Assembly: GCA_024349245.1 (NCBI GenBank)
Contig: JALDNG010000383.1
Coordinates: 1 to 64,000 of the forward strand
DNA: 64,000 nt
Source of the DNA: Neodontobutis hainanensis
Taxonomy: Eukaryota > Chordata > Actinopteri > Gobiiformes > Odontobutidae
Direction: 5' to 3'
Positions 46,575-59,500 of this stretch are shown piece after piece. How positions within the stretch are numbered: the stretch's first letter is position 1; every line of letters begins with the position of its first letter. A model generated the notes under the pieces. It was not told the DNA's origin. It was given only the letters and a program-made list of their open reading frames with translations, and ran no database searches. A program made the position numbers and the translations under genes.

Positions 46575-47712
46575 CTATTCAAAGTCATTCTTGAAAGTGT
46601 ATATGGTATGATATATGCTGAGAGTGGATAAAAGAAAATTTATAAGAATCGAAAATCTCAAAAAGTGTCTCATTCGACCTTTATTTGAGAAATAATTTTC
46701 CGACTGCGATAAAACAACCAGTTTCCTAACGTTTAATTTTTTGGCATCGTATCCTTGAGTTTTAGCTTAAATAATACGATAGTCGATTTGAATGATATAT
46801 TTTCCAGATTTTATGCTCTCTTTTACAACACGGTATGGCTTGGTAAAGGTGGAAAATGGCTCAATGAGCATCCAGTGAACGAAGTCTGGATTGGCTGCCC
46901 CATTCGCCTCTTCGTTTACCAGATCGAGCTGTGAAAAATTCTTTCGCCAGGTTTCGGGTGGAATATACATTTTGCGCATGTCTTTTTCGTCAATAGCTAT
47001 TGACTTCCATTTTTTAAACTTTAATGAATCAGAATATATGATTGGGACATAATCCAAATGTACATTTCTGTTATTATGTACGTCACGAAACGCGAAAGTG
47101 TCTATTTAAAACGATAATCTACCTTGAAAAAGAAAGTACGCGGGCCAACCACATGGAAGAACCCATTTGCCCGCTTTGGCACCATTGCAGAGTTCAGAGG
47201 GTTCCTTACCGAGATTGCCGTTTAATTGCAGATAGTCTACTGAAGAAAAATATAATTTATCATTCTTTTATTTGCATTCATCCCTACCTGATAAAACCCC
47301 GAGAGCTGATAACTGATATAAAGGGGTGACTCGATACTCAAGTTTATATCAATTTCGACATTGCATTGACACTTAGAACTCCTTTGTTTACTGATGATAT
47401 CGGAACATTCTGTGTTCGAGTCATTGACGGATTTACAATCCGTATAATCTTCAATGGCAAAGAAAAACTATTGTCAATAAATTATTGAAATATTAAGCGT
47501 ACCTTGTTTTGCCCTATTTCAGTACATACGAAGAATATGATAGTTAAAAACAAGAGAGGAACAAATACGTAAGGGAGATGCTTTTCTAGAATGTGAGGCC
47601 TAAATCCCCACAAGTTTTGTTGGGATATGGCAGAATCTATCGTGGATAACTGATTACTTTTTTTCTTCGAAATCCCTCGTCCTATTTTCTCAATTAAATC
47701 AAAGTTTTTCAT
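46575..47712 (-). CDS. TMEM30: CDC50/TMEM30 family, P4-ATPase (flippase) beta subunit
   Basis: CDC50 proteins pair with P4-ATPases to move aminophospholipids to the cytosolic leaflet and to bring the flippase out of the ER. Five exons: 47503-47712, 47288-47467, 47123-47264, 46778-47101 and 46575-46753; introns of 35, 23, 21 and 24 nt, all GT-AG. The product is 344 aa (human about 361). First membrane segment at about residues 47-66, second at about 314-336. Family landmarks appear only after splicing: FAIEDYTDC, CQCNVEIDI, LSGFYQ|NDKLYFSSVDYLQLNG, VLPCGWPAYFLFQDTFAF, NPDFVHWM with F-x-K-x-Y-R, and a C-terminal R-K-LVVLS. The start at 47712 gives a short basic cytosolic tail as usual; the frame is open further up but with no ATG. 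The ORFs at 46767-47057 and 47482-47853 are two of its exons; the plus ORF 47042-47329 is antisense. Confidence 0.95.
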
Positions 47713-48179
47713 TTTTAAGATTCCAATGGATGCGATTTTCGAAGACTTGGAAACTACGTTTATATTGACCGAATGAATTACTGAACGACTTTTTTTCTTC
47801 CGACATTTTGACCATTTATTTTTGGTATAATGATATTTTTTATTCAAACTCAATAAAAGACACTTGTTTCCAGCTCAACAACATTTTAAATCCTTGAACT
47901 CGCAGCTAATCTGGGTAATAAACACGATTTTGATAGTAGCGGATTTTCTAATATTCGTAATAACGTGTATATTTTCGTTTTTATCAATTTAATTAAAAAA
48001 ATTTGAAAAAATTCTTATGCCATAATACCCAATGAAATTTTCTTCAATATTTAAAAATTAAGGCATCATTTACTTTTTTCGTAAAATCGCCCTTTGACTA
48101 TGCCAACCTGCCAAGGCTGGACATCTAAAAGCATGAAAGAATGAAGAAAGAAGCAAAAAAAGAAAGTTCATTCGATTTC

Positions 48180-48185
48180 TTTATT
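48180..48185 (-). terminator. Poly(A) signal downstream of 48206 stop
   Basis: AATAAA on the minus strand, about 20 nt beyond the TGA of the 48206-48469 frame, supporting a real 3' end there. Confidence 0.4.
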
Positions 48186-48205
48186 TAAACTAGAATGATC
48201 CTCGA

Positions 48206-48469
48206 TCATAGATATGTGAAGTTTAACACTATCTCACGATTCGACATAAAATAGGTGAGGATTTTTGTAAAAATATTCGTTCCTTCTATATTTCCATATT
48301 TGTTGATATTATCGAACAAACCAACGAGGTTTAGTTCTATTAGGGAGCGATTCAGAGTGAGTTTATCATCTGGTATTACCATTCCTCTCAAAACGAGATT
48401 TATTTTGACAAAAGCTCTCAAAGAAAGCAACAAGTCACAGCTCAGAAAAATATCAACTTTATGACCTTA
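48206..48469 (-). CDS. Candidate terminal exon, possibly RNA-cyclase-like
   Basis: An open frame of about 87 codons with no ATG at its beginning, ending in TGA at 48206-48208 with AATAAA close behind. The product (LSLRAFVKINLVLRGMVIPD, then LFDNINKYGNIEG) has a layout loosely like the stretch of RCL1/RTCA RNA 3'-phosphate cyclases around LxIVLRGxTND...FGIxG. The match is weak and the rest of such a protein (about 370 aa) is not visible upstream on the minus strand. Treat the family as a hint only; an unidentified last exon or a gene fragment is equally possible. The plus ORF 48255-48464 is antisense. Confidence 0.35.
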
Positions 48470-48499
48470 TGAGTGAGTAATTGCACGTTTTATGTGATG

Positions 48500-49200
48500 T
48501 GTTAGCACACATTTAATACTAATGTATGAACAAAAATGTTTCAAACAAAATTATTCATTAATTTTGACAGAGTTTTTACACTTAAACCCGATAAAATTGG
48601 TTTTCACAATTGTGGTGGTTATTTTTTAGAATCCTATTTTCGTGTTATTCCGAGTTTAATCGGGTTAGATAGTTTATACATATAAATAAAATATTTTGGT
48701 CTATTTTTACCAGCTTTTTAACTAATTATTGTTGAAGAAAGATCTATACTTTTTATTTATTGAAATTTGCGATAAAATCGTAAAAGAATTTTTTTAATTC
48801 TACCTGAACTGAGTGTTGGTGTAAGCAGTTCGTTTTTAACCTGAAGAAGAATATCTTCATTTTTAACTTGTCGAACCCATTGCTTGACAAATATCCTTCG
48901 AATTTATCTAAAACAAATATAATCGTCAAACAAGCTTACTTGATAAAACTAAATTACTGATAATCTTATCCTCAGAAACTAAGAGGCTGTGAAGATGTAT
49001 TTCCAATTTAACCTTTTCTTAGACAAATTTAGTACTCTTGTTTACTTTCTATGATAAAATTGGTTTTATTAAAATAAAGGGAAAAATAACATGCTAAGAT
49101 AAAAAATTCGGATAATTTAAGTTGAAAATTTGAATAACGACAATTTATGATTGAACACGAGCCATGTTTTTTTACAAAGATGGACACTACCTGTTTATTT
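48500..49200. other. AT-rich spacer
   Basis: No open frame or motif seen; exons belonging to the 48206 frame could be hidden here but none was found. Confidence 0.4.
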
Positions 49201-49283
49201 GGTTCATATGAACCTTTTCCTTCATCACCTGAACAAAGGACCAGTCAGATGACACTTTCTTTCGCATTCTTGTAAAACATGGG

Positions 49284-50570
49284 GTGAATTTGAATTTTAG
49301 TTGTGAGTCAAAATTATCTTTTCTTTTGTTGTTAAAGTCTATGTTTAATGAGACTCAATACCAGATTTTACATCAACTCTTATTTTTCCAAACCTCTTTC
49401 AATTTTTTTGAATTGAGAAATTTCTTCGCCTGTTCCTTCTTGGGTGATGTACTTTTCAAAGTCTATTACGAGGATGCGCAGTCAAATGCCATTCTTTAGT
49501 TTTTGCTCAAATTATGATTTTTTTGTACTGTTAACCACATAATCTCCTACTTGTTTGCATCGAAACTATGAATTGTTCAAGAAAACAAACAATCCTCCAC
49601 ACTTTGATGTCTATGGGAATAAACTCAATAAAATGTGAATAAAGTGAATAGGACAATGTTATATGCAAGAAAAATCGAACATTCTCTTCTTGACCTTGCC
49701 TTAAACATCATCCACGATTATAAGTCAGTTCATGACGTGGAAATACTATAAAAAACTACTTGCGCCTAATATTTGTTCCTTCAGGATTCTCTTAATATCT
49801 GAACATTTTAATTTTGTGCAAAGAATGTTACCTTTGGCATAAACTGTGAATCACGAGCTGGAGTAGTTCAACTATTTTTGGAAACACAAACATTCCTTAC
49901 GAGTTCAAACGTCTATTATGTCGAAATCAGAACTGAAAGGATCTTGAACATTATTCATAACAGTCAAGAATTAGGTGACGTTTTAGGTGTTCCTAAATTG
50001 TTGAATCTTACACTGTGTTCTCCCATTCAACAAAATATCTATAACGGAGCCAAACTTGTTTTTGAAAATCCAAAAAAGGGCTCAACATTCTTTTTTGTAC
50101 CTTTTATATATTTAAGACTATTTGAATCTCAGAATGATATATTTTTCGACAATTTCTAAATCTACAGTTGTACTCATATAAAAGCTTTGAAGGAGAGCAG
50201 AGTGCCTCATGGAGCGACGTAATTAAAGAGGAGATTTATATGTATTACGAAGGGATTTAGAGGATAATCCTCAATCTAGGCTCGATAAAGAGTGAAAACT
50301 TTGCTTTCTAAGAAACTGATAATTAATGCTGTATAAATTGCAAAAGGACAGACTAAGAGTTTCAGTAAATGAGAATTGGAAACATTTTATCCAGCATATT
50401 CATGAAATAGTACCTAATCAAGGATAACAACCGAAAAATATTTAATTTCTGCCGAACATCTCCGAAAGGACTACAACCATTAAAACTAACTTTGGAAGAT
50501 ATCCATACAGGTTTAACTCGTTCAGATCGACCAAAAATTCCACACACGGAAGCTGTTAATTTAATTTGTT
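49284..50570 (+). pseudogene. Decayed plus-strand coding block, unidentified
   Basis: Several open plus-strand stretches lie in series with stops and frame changes between them: 49284-49499 (ends FLGDVLFKVYYEDAQSNAIL), a piece near 49.66-49.75 kb (ARKIEHSLLDLALNIIHDYK), 49878-50159 (93 codons: YYVEIRTERILNIIHNSQEL, then GDVLGVPKLLNLTL and YNGAKLVFENPKKGS), a piece near 50.18-50.25 kb (SFEGEQSASWSDVIKEEIY) and one near 50.43-50.57 kb (GLQPLKLTLEDIHTGLTRS). Most begin without ATG. The pattern suggests a once-long ORF that has decayed, or widely split exons. I do not recognise the family. Confidence 0.35.
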
Positions 50571-50579
50571 TCTGAATGA

Positions 50580-53500
50580 TTTGAATTTAGGCTTATTTTC
50601 CTTCATAAATTGCCATTTATAAAATTTTTAAAGCATTTTAGGAAAAATGGAATAAAAGAATAAGCGAAATCTATCACCTTGATTAATGCATAATAGAAAA
50701 CAATGAACTTTCTAAAAAATATTAAAATTATATTGGCTACATCTAGGTAACATTTAGGGAACCGTTTAAATAGCTGCTTAAGATATCAAAAAAGGCCTTT
50801 CTTAAACAAAATATCACGATTATCACATGTAATGAGAATATTTTTTATATAAACAAAAAATATGCTATACACCTAAACAATGGTATTACGTGTAAGTTTA
50901 CAAAAACAAAAAAATATTCATTATTCCTTGATCAAAATTATAAAATCTACAAAAAATAATGTGAAGGTTAAAATGAACCTCATCCCAACTTTCTTTAAAT
51001 ACCAGAGAAAATGAATGCACACGTGCCAACTATAAAATATAAAAATAGAAATAACGTCACAAAACCTGAACATGAATGTTTATTTTTGATTAGATGTACA
51101 TAATAACCTTAATAAGTAGTATAATATTTAAATATATTAAATTTAATTTCAGAACATGCGCGGGTGCAATCTAATTTTTATACATATTTACCACTTTAAT
51201 GGCCGCCTGTTTCATTGACAGCGATTATAAATATTTTAACTTATAATATTAAAATCACTAAAATAAATGTTTAATGTCAGTAAAAATTTTCATGTGTGTA
51301 AAATGTCACGATCTTTCAATTACAAGTTTGTGTATTCACAATCGAGCTCGTATAAGAAGTTGGCAAATTTATTTATTTCATTTCATTTTATTGCCTTTTT
51401 AAGCAAAAATCAAAATACTAAATATAGATCAACGTTTACAAAAAATTATTAAGTTACGAGCGTGCCTGAAAAGTTTTTTCGAATCTACACATAATACTGA
51501 TATGTAGAGATATTTTAAAAATCAAATTAATTTGAGTTCAATTTTTAAAAATAGCCTAAATAAATATGAATGAAATTTTTATTCTACTTTCGTTGACAAA
51601 TTTATTAAATTACTGAATTTTAACCACGAAGGCTCGATATATGTTTGAACAATTTGTTATAAAAAAGTGAATTTCCACGATTATATTATTTTTTATAGAA
51701 AAAGCACTCTGATAAAATTTTACGATCATTTGGGTAAATTTAAAGATTTATTTTAAACTTATATTATATTAACATTAAATGCTCTAAATTTTTTTGTATC
51801 TTCACTGGGGGTAGGCCACCGAGGACACGCTCAGCATAAAAGAAACATTAAACTTGATCGATACTTTCGCATATAAGGGAAATTTCAACTCTGAAAAAAG
51901 CCACAAATGTTTATGTTTACGCTTTTCCTCACGAGATAATGCTCGAAGCAATTAGAAAACCTCAGAAAAGTGATGGAAAAAGTTTGAACAAATTGTAACT
52001 AGTATTCTCGAAAATAAATATTCAGCTCCTATTTTAAATCTTTGATATTTTTTGTCACATTCGAGCATAAAAATATTAAAATATACAAATGCGTTATTAA
52101 GAATACTGAATTCGTTAAATGTTTGGAGAGTTCTCTCATATTATTTTTAAAACAAAAATTATAAAAGCAGTTATTTTTTCTCATTAATCTTTCAATGTAA
52201 AAGTTAACAATCAACTTTTTTAAAATATGGATGGTTAAATTATTGAAAACCTTTATATATGGTTGTATTTAAGTTTTCATCTTTCAGAGTATATGAATAA
52301 CTCTAGGGCGCCATAGATGTAAACAGAATATGAACCATCTCCTGACCTCATGTAGCAAAACGCAGTTCTCAAGTTTTTAGCCATCTACATAATCTATCAA
52401 TGCTGAATATTAGTATGAAGGCCAGGCCATCTGCTTAATAGGAGAGATTACTCAAAAAATTTTGAAAATAAATATTTATAAAATTTACAAATTAATACGC
52501 TTTTATATACTGTCCTCGATGATATTGCTGACATTTGATATTAAAGAGAAAATATTTCCATGATGAAACTATAGTAATATTTAAAAAATATTTTACGTCG
52601 GCTTGAAAAAAAAATGTCCTAAAATGTAGTTGATTCGATGGCTTTCAGGATTTTTCGAAGACCAGCATGAACGAAGAGCATGAGTACTTTTCTTTGTATA
52701 AGTTATAGTCTACGTAAGCCATCGACTTGATTTCTGCATCTGTAAGTATTTTAGGACTAGAAAGTCTTTATATCTATTGGTACAAGATTAATCTTCACCT
52801 AAATCACATTCGTACCACTTGATATTTAGAGAAGCGTTTTTAGCCAAAGTGTAAAAGACTATGCTCGAGTGGACTATTCTCCAGATTTGGATGAGATCTG
52901 TCTTAACCCATTCTTACAAGATCTCGAGATACCCTACAAGCTCTAGAAGGCTCGCTGTGCATGTTCTTCAATGAGTTTATAGCCTACACATTGTTGTGCG
53001 TTTGAGCCACCTGAATCACTGAACAAGGTTTATTATGTTGTCATTAAACGAAAACTATTTTGATGATTCAGAGCACCTCCCACCTGATTGACATATTTTT
53101 TAAAGATTCTCTCTTATTGTACAGATTGTCGAATTCCATAGTTTAGGAGTTTTAGCCTAATCTCATAAAAATATTTCAATGGGAGCCTTTTCACTGAAGT
53201 AATATTTTTGAAAATACCTTCAATCTAAGAAGAAATCATTGAAATGGTCGATGATTAACTCAAATACACAAAAAGGTTTTTTAATTATTCCCAGAAACGT
53301 TGATAATTATAGTTTTCTGAATCAGACATTTCCTCTGTATCAAAAAGAGTTCACCATTGAATTTGATTATAATGGATATTTAAAGAAAGACATAACAGTG
53401 AATATTTAATAGTATAATATGTAAAGGAATAAATTTTAAAATGGTTGATAGTTTTCCTATTTTAAATGAGAAAATTCTCAAGATATTTTACAGAGAACAG

Positions 53501-56500
53501 AATTGAATTTCTTTTATCTTGAATAGACTAAAAAGATACTTTTTGATATCACAAGCCCATTATTGGAAATTTGCTCAAATTTAAAAGGCATAATATCGTT
53601 ATTTCTCAGATTACATGCCTCAATGCCCGAGTTCTGAAAAGGAAATAGGAGAAAATTACATCATAACTTGTTTTGTTGTTTGACTTTAAAAAGCCGAAAA
53701 ACCAGAGTTTAGTTCAAATCAGAAATACGTTTTTCTCGAGCTAACTTAAAATAGTTAAGAGCACTTGATATACTGTGTATCAAAATCGAAAATGGAAGAA
53801 TTTGAATAAGACACTTGACTAGCTAGAGACAATCTATCTTTCCTAAAATAAGTCAAGTAATGAAAAAATTAACTTAAGCATGAATCAGAAATAAAATTTC
53901 AGGCCAATTAATGTGATATTCATAGGACATAATCACTCAAATTAATGATTGTGATTTAAAATTTATTTAAAAGTTTTAACTTTAATATTTAAACTACAGT
54001 TGAATAAAAATCAAATCTTTTCAAACTCATATAAGGAAGAAATTATTCACTTGTGATAATATATGTAGATATGTTCATTAGATCACGTTTGATAAAATAA
54101 TAAACATCCTTATCATAAAATACTATTTTCAAAAAACTATGTCTTACAAAATTTTATGTTGATTTATTGCCATTAAAGTAGTCTAAACGATATATCTTTG
54201 TCATTTATAATATGAAAATTCTTAAATTTTAAACCTTAGATTTTATTCGACAAGAATAATTATTTAAAGTTTTTAAAATCGAACTAAAACAAAAAACTAT
54301 GGGAGCTAAGAGAAATGATAAATATTACAAAAATTAAATATTGCTGAAAATGTTACTTTAATTTCAAAACGTTTGTTGATTGAGTGAATAATATGATTAT
54401 CAAGAGATAATATCTTTTAGTCATAGATTTCTTGTGGTTAAAATATTTCTTTTACATTTTCAGAAACCAGTAAATAAAAATGTTCGCATTTTTTCTTTCA
54501 CACATCTTTTAGAGATAAGTGATTAGTCAAACCTATTAGAGCATATTCAGAAAGAAGTGTTCGTTTATTTCCGTTTTCAAATGTGGTTATGCTTATTATC
54601 TTTGGTAATTCAGTGACTAGTCTAATTTCTGTACTCTCTTAACGATTTAAACATCCTGTTTCTAATGGTGCAGAACTCTCTCCAGTTTAAAGTCTAACCA
54701 GATAATCGGACTTGAGAGAATTTCTTTTAAAATTTCATCGGTCCAAAAGCATCCGCAGCTAATAAAGCGAGAATATTATCACTGATCCGTCTTTTAGATA
54801 TTGTCAAATTATACATTCTGTTAATTTATAAGAGTAAATGAAATTATTTTTATGACAAATACTGTTTTTCATAAATCCGGTTCATGCAGAAAATGCGACT
54901 TTCATCCACATTTATTTTTCATTATTTTACATAAATTATCGCTTTAAAAGTTATTTATTTGGACAACTTTTAGGTTGAAAATCCCAATAATATATTTTGA
55001 TTGTTGATAACAAAAAGAAATTTATTGTAATCTTGAACCATTAAGACATGGTTTCATTTAAATGTTAACGAAGTTCTGATCCAACAAATATAAAATAAAA
55101 TATTTACTCAATCCGTTATGTTTTGAGATTGCGAAGATAAACGATGGAAATATTTAATTCAAATATGATATAAATAATTCGCCTTCAATATCACCAACTC
55201 AGAAAAGTTCAATGTAAGTTATTTCACTTATTGTTTCAAACCTCGAAGTTAATTAACATTATAATATGTTTTCTGGTAGAAAAAGTAAGATTATAGATAA
55301 AGTTCGATTTTTCTCTAAATTTATATAAGCTTCAAGGATGTACATTTATAAAAAATAATTTCAAATTAATTCAAAATTTTGTTTCTTCTAAATTTAATAA
55401 ATCAAGTAAATAAGAATATATTTGTTCAGAGGGGAAAATCGATTAAGATATCATTGTGCGATCAACTCATCTAACGGAAAAATTGTTGGAATATTCAATA
55501 AAAAAATGAATTATGAAATTTTTCACAACAGTAATTATCTGGTATATATCGTGAAATTGCTATCTGTGAAAATAAAAAAATAACTTTTATTATTTACTCA
55601 CATGAATATATCGATTCAAAATCTCATTATAAATAGATTTGGTGCCATTTGGTTGCATTGATTTTTGTTCAAAAATAATTTTCAGAATATTTATCTTGAC
55701 AATTAGATTCAATTTATTTAAATATGATCAAAAAAAGAAAATAAATTACCGTAATATAATGAAATTTTTGTTGTGTTACTTAAGTTTTTAAAAAATCATG
55801 GATAAAACAAAAAATTTTCTGAATATATAAAAATAATAAATAAACTAGATTTTAATTAAATTGACTGTGTTATGAAATTAATATTTTTTGTTAAGATTTA
55901 AAATATTTTTTATTTATCTATTAACAGCAAAATCTCTATTGAAAATAAATTATGTAAATAACGTTTATTTCTCAAGGATAATTATGGTTCTTAACAATTA
56001 CAATGCTGCGCACTAATAGAATAGATAAACGATAATAATTTAGCGTATTTCAAATATTGAACAGATTTAAAAATAAAAATTTCCCTCTATATCAAAACGT
56101 ACATTCAGTCTTAATTGCGAATGATATCGTTCAAATAAAAATAACTTCCCTGAACACAGAGGTTCGATAACTTGATGAACTTTGAATGTATATAATATTC
56201 ATAATGATACATATAAATTAGGAAGATGGAATTGTTTTTAGCTGTCTTTTTGGAAATATAACTGATAGGTTTAATTTTTTGGCATCAACATAAAAATGAT
56301 ATAAAACATAAATAATAAAAATCCAATATATAATGTCAATTTTTAAGCAACTTTAAATATATTTTTGACTTTTTAAATCTAACTAAACACTAAGTGTAAA
56401 ATCTGCAAATTTTCAATAAATTATGATAAAATAGGTGTTTCTCAGCATTCAAAAAAATGAAAAATCATTATTAAATGCTTTCAAAAACTATAGTGTTAAA

Positions 56501-59500
56501 AATACTCGAAAATAATTCCATTTTAAATTGAAATATGCTAAATTATAATCCATTACGAACTTTTATATTTCAGGCTGTTTTACAACGCATTAAAGAATAT
56601 TTATTTGATGACATTTCAGAGAAATATAAGAATAAAATATTTTATAAGATAGTCTAACATAGTTAAAATCATGTAAAGATATTCAATAATATGTTTGATA
56701 AAGATTAAATATTTTGTTGATATTTTTTCTTTATTTATTCTATATCTTATTAAAGCGTATTTATATATCAATAAAAATGTACAGTTCGACAATCAACTGT
56801 ATTATCAATCTAGGATTAAAGATAAATATATGCGTAAACAGAACTTTGAAGACAAAATGGGTAAAAGGATTAAATTATAAAAGTATTTCATTTGTGTTAA
56901 ACATTTATGTTCATTCTATATCTTTATATTGTTTACATTTAATATTATCTATACGTTCGTGTTCAAGGCAATAAATATTATCTCAACATGTTCACTCTAT
57001 TAAAAATGATAACATTTTTTATGAATTTAAGATATTAAAATTAATCTTATCAAGATTAAATAGAAGAGTATTAGATCAAAAATATCGTATTTTTATGAAC
57101 GACAATCACATTATGTATAACTTGATCAAAAAACTTTTAATTTAAGAAACATGAAAATAAATCATTATGAAACTGGTTCAAAGTATTAATTATCTTGTTA
57201 TGGAAAGCTAATAAAATTTATAGGACAAAAAATGATGTATAAATAAAATCTCATAGTCTCACGGATAAAAATAAACTATCGAGAATATTTTAGTTTCATA
57301 TGAAAAATAAAAAGAGCTTTTGCCAATTAAAAACAGTTATTACTTTCCCTTTTATCGTTTTATAATCGTCAGAATCAATGTAATATAACAGATATTCAAT
57401 TTTTAAGAACAATAATATTGATAGATTTTCGTTAGCATATCTTAGATATGGCCGCCTATTATATTTATATAGAGAGAAATTTATCAAAATAGAAATGTTG
57501 TTTTGGTTCATTCTCTTTATTTTTTCCTTGTTCCTAAAAGTCCAAAATGAAGATGTATTTTATGATGATATGTTTATTTATATTTTGAAAGTTTTAATAA
57601 TTTTAGATTCGTTATGAAATACTAGGACACGACAATTCGATAATTAGGAGATTACTACAAAATCAGAGAAACCGAAGAAACCAAAATCCTAGGCCATAGA
57701 AAAACATGACGATTAATTTGATTTAATAAGTTAAATTTTATTAAATCTTTAATTACCGAAGTTGAATGTTCTTCTTTGTTTATACTCTTTTGATTTGAGA
57801 CTATAAATTCAAAATATTGTTAAGATATATTTGAATATCTCGTTTAAAAACTTTATATTTATAAGGGTTACCACAATTTAAAATCGATCAAAATTATATA
57901 TTTAAAACAATGTATTTAGTTTAACTGGGTTTACACCTCATGAATCATAGATTTCGAAGCCTTTGCTTCTTTGATTTAAATTACTTTGTGTGAGCTGAAA
58001 AAGCACAAAATATAAAAATAAATTATTTATAAACACAAAGATAAGATTTATAACTTTTTTATGTTACGAGATCAATTTGATGCCTCTTCCATTATTTTGT
58101 AAATACACGCTGAAAATAAAATATTGCATTGTTTTACTCTTCATATTCAAATCAATTGAATATGTATCAGGATTTCTTCTAAAAAAATAACTAAATTCAA
58201 ATTTGTATAGTTTTCGATAAAATTTTCAACATTTAATTGTTCTATTATTTAGAATTTTCTTTTCTTTAAATAATTAAGGATAAACCGTGGCTTATATCAT
58301 TTGTGAAAATCATATAGATATTTTTATTTTTACGAAATACCTAAAATTAATGAACTGAACAACAATAATTTGATTTTAGAATAAGTCATAAGTTTACGGT
58401 AAATCTGGTCAAATTATACGTTATATTAAGCATTAAATATATATTAGAAGAAAAGATAAAATTAATCCTTAATGTCGGATTGTAAAATGATAGATATATC
58501 TTTAAAAGACTTTTTTTTATAACTTTACACCATTTCTGTGTTACTAATTAGATTAGCATGTAAAATTTATTCTCAATATCAAAAAATATTTTTTAAGTTT
58601 ATTTTTATCAAATGAAAATTAAATCATTTTTTATGTTGAAATTTTGTGGTATTGAACGAAAATGAGAAAATAAAATAATAAAGAGAAAAATACAATCATT
58701 TAGATGTTGAAAAAGATTGCCAAAACATAATATTTCACTTTACATCAAACTATTGTTCGTAAATACAAGTTTATTTAACAAAACATCACTTCATTAAATG
58801 CTTTAATTGGCATATCTAAAGTTGTTTAATAAGTTATATCTGAATTTAATCAGAACTATATTTTTCAATTTTCAAAGTTACATGCCAATTAATCTCAAAA
58901 TTTTAATTGAAGCCCAAAAAGTATGGTTTAAAACTTCATATATAAAAATAAATTTTATGAGTAATATCATAGAAAGATGAAACGAATTATAATTTTCGAT
59001 AAAATTTTTCTATTTATATCTGATATTTAAATATTATCCTGACTATTTTCTGTTAGAATCTATTTTGGTTAATATTTTAGATACTTTGATCAATTTTTGA
59101 AAATTTAAATATTTTATGTAATATGGTTTCTTTCCACTTAAAACACATCATTATTGAATAAGTTAATAATCAAGAATTCATAAAGGTATTAAAAATTAGA
59201 TTATTCGATGATGTTCAAAGCAACTTCCGTGACTGTCCTATGTTTTTATCATGAAATTTGATGTCGTTATGATAAATCTAATCTTTGATCAGATAAAAAC
59301 TAAAATGGAAAGATCAGTCTCAACGTGGAATTCTGGATATGGGTGAACACAAGATGTTATAAAATGCTGAAATTCATATAAATCACAAATCTCTTAACTT
59401 TGCGAATCATATGTTTGTTTAACTATCAAAAGGTAATAATTTCAACCATAAAATATATTTGAAACATTTTATAAGATTTTCTTGTTTATGGTAATTAAAT

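Noticed and set aside
47042..47329. 95-codon plus-strand ORF
   Set aside because: Antisense to CDC50 exons 2-4.
56695..57511. ORFs of 61-86 codons in the AT desert
   Set aside because: Low-complexity Ile/Tyr/Lys/Asn-rich translations with no coding bias, as expected by chance.
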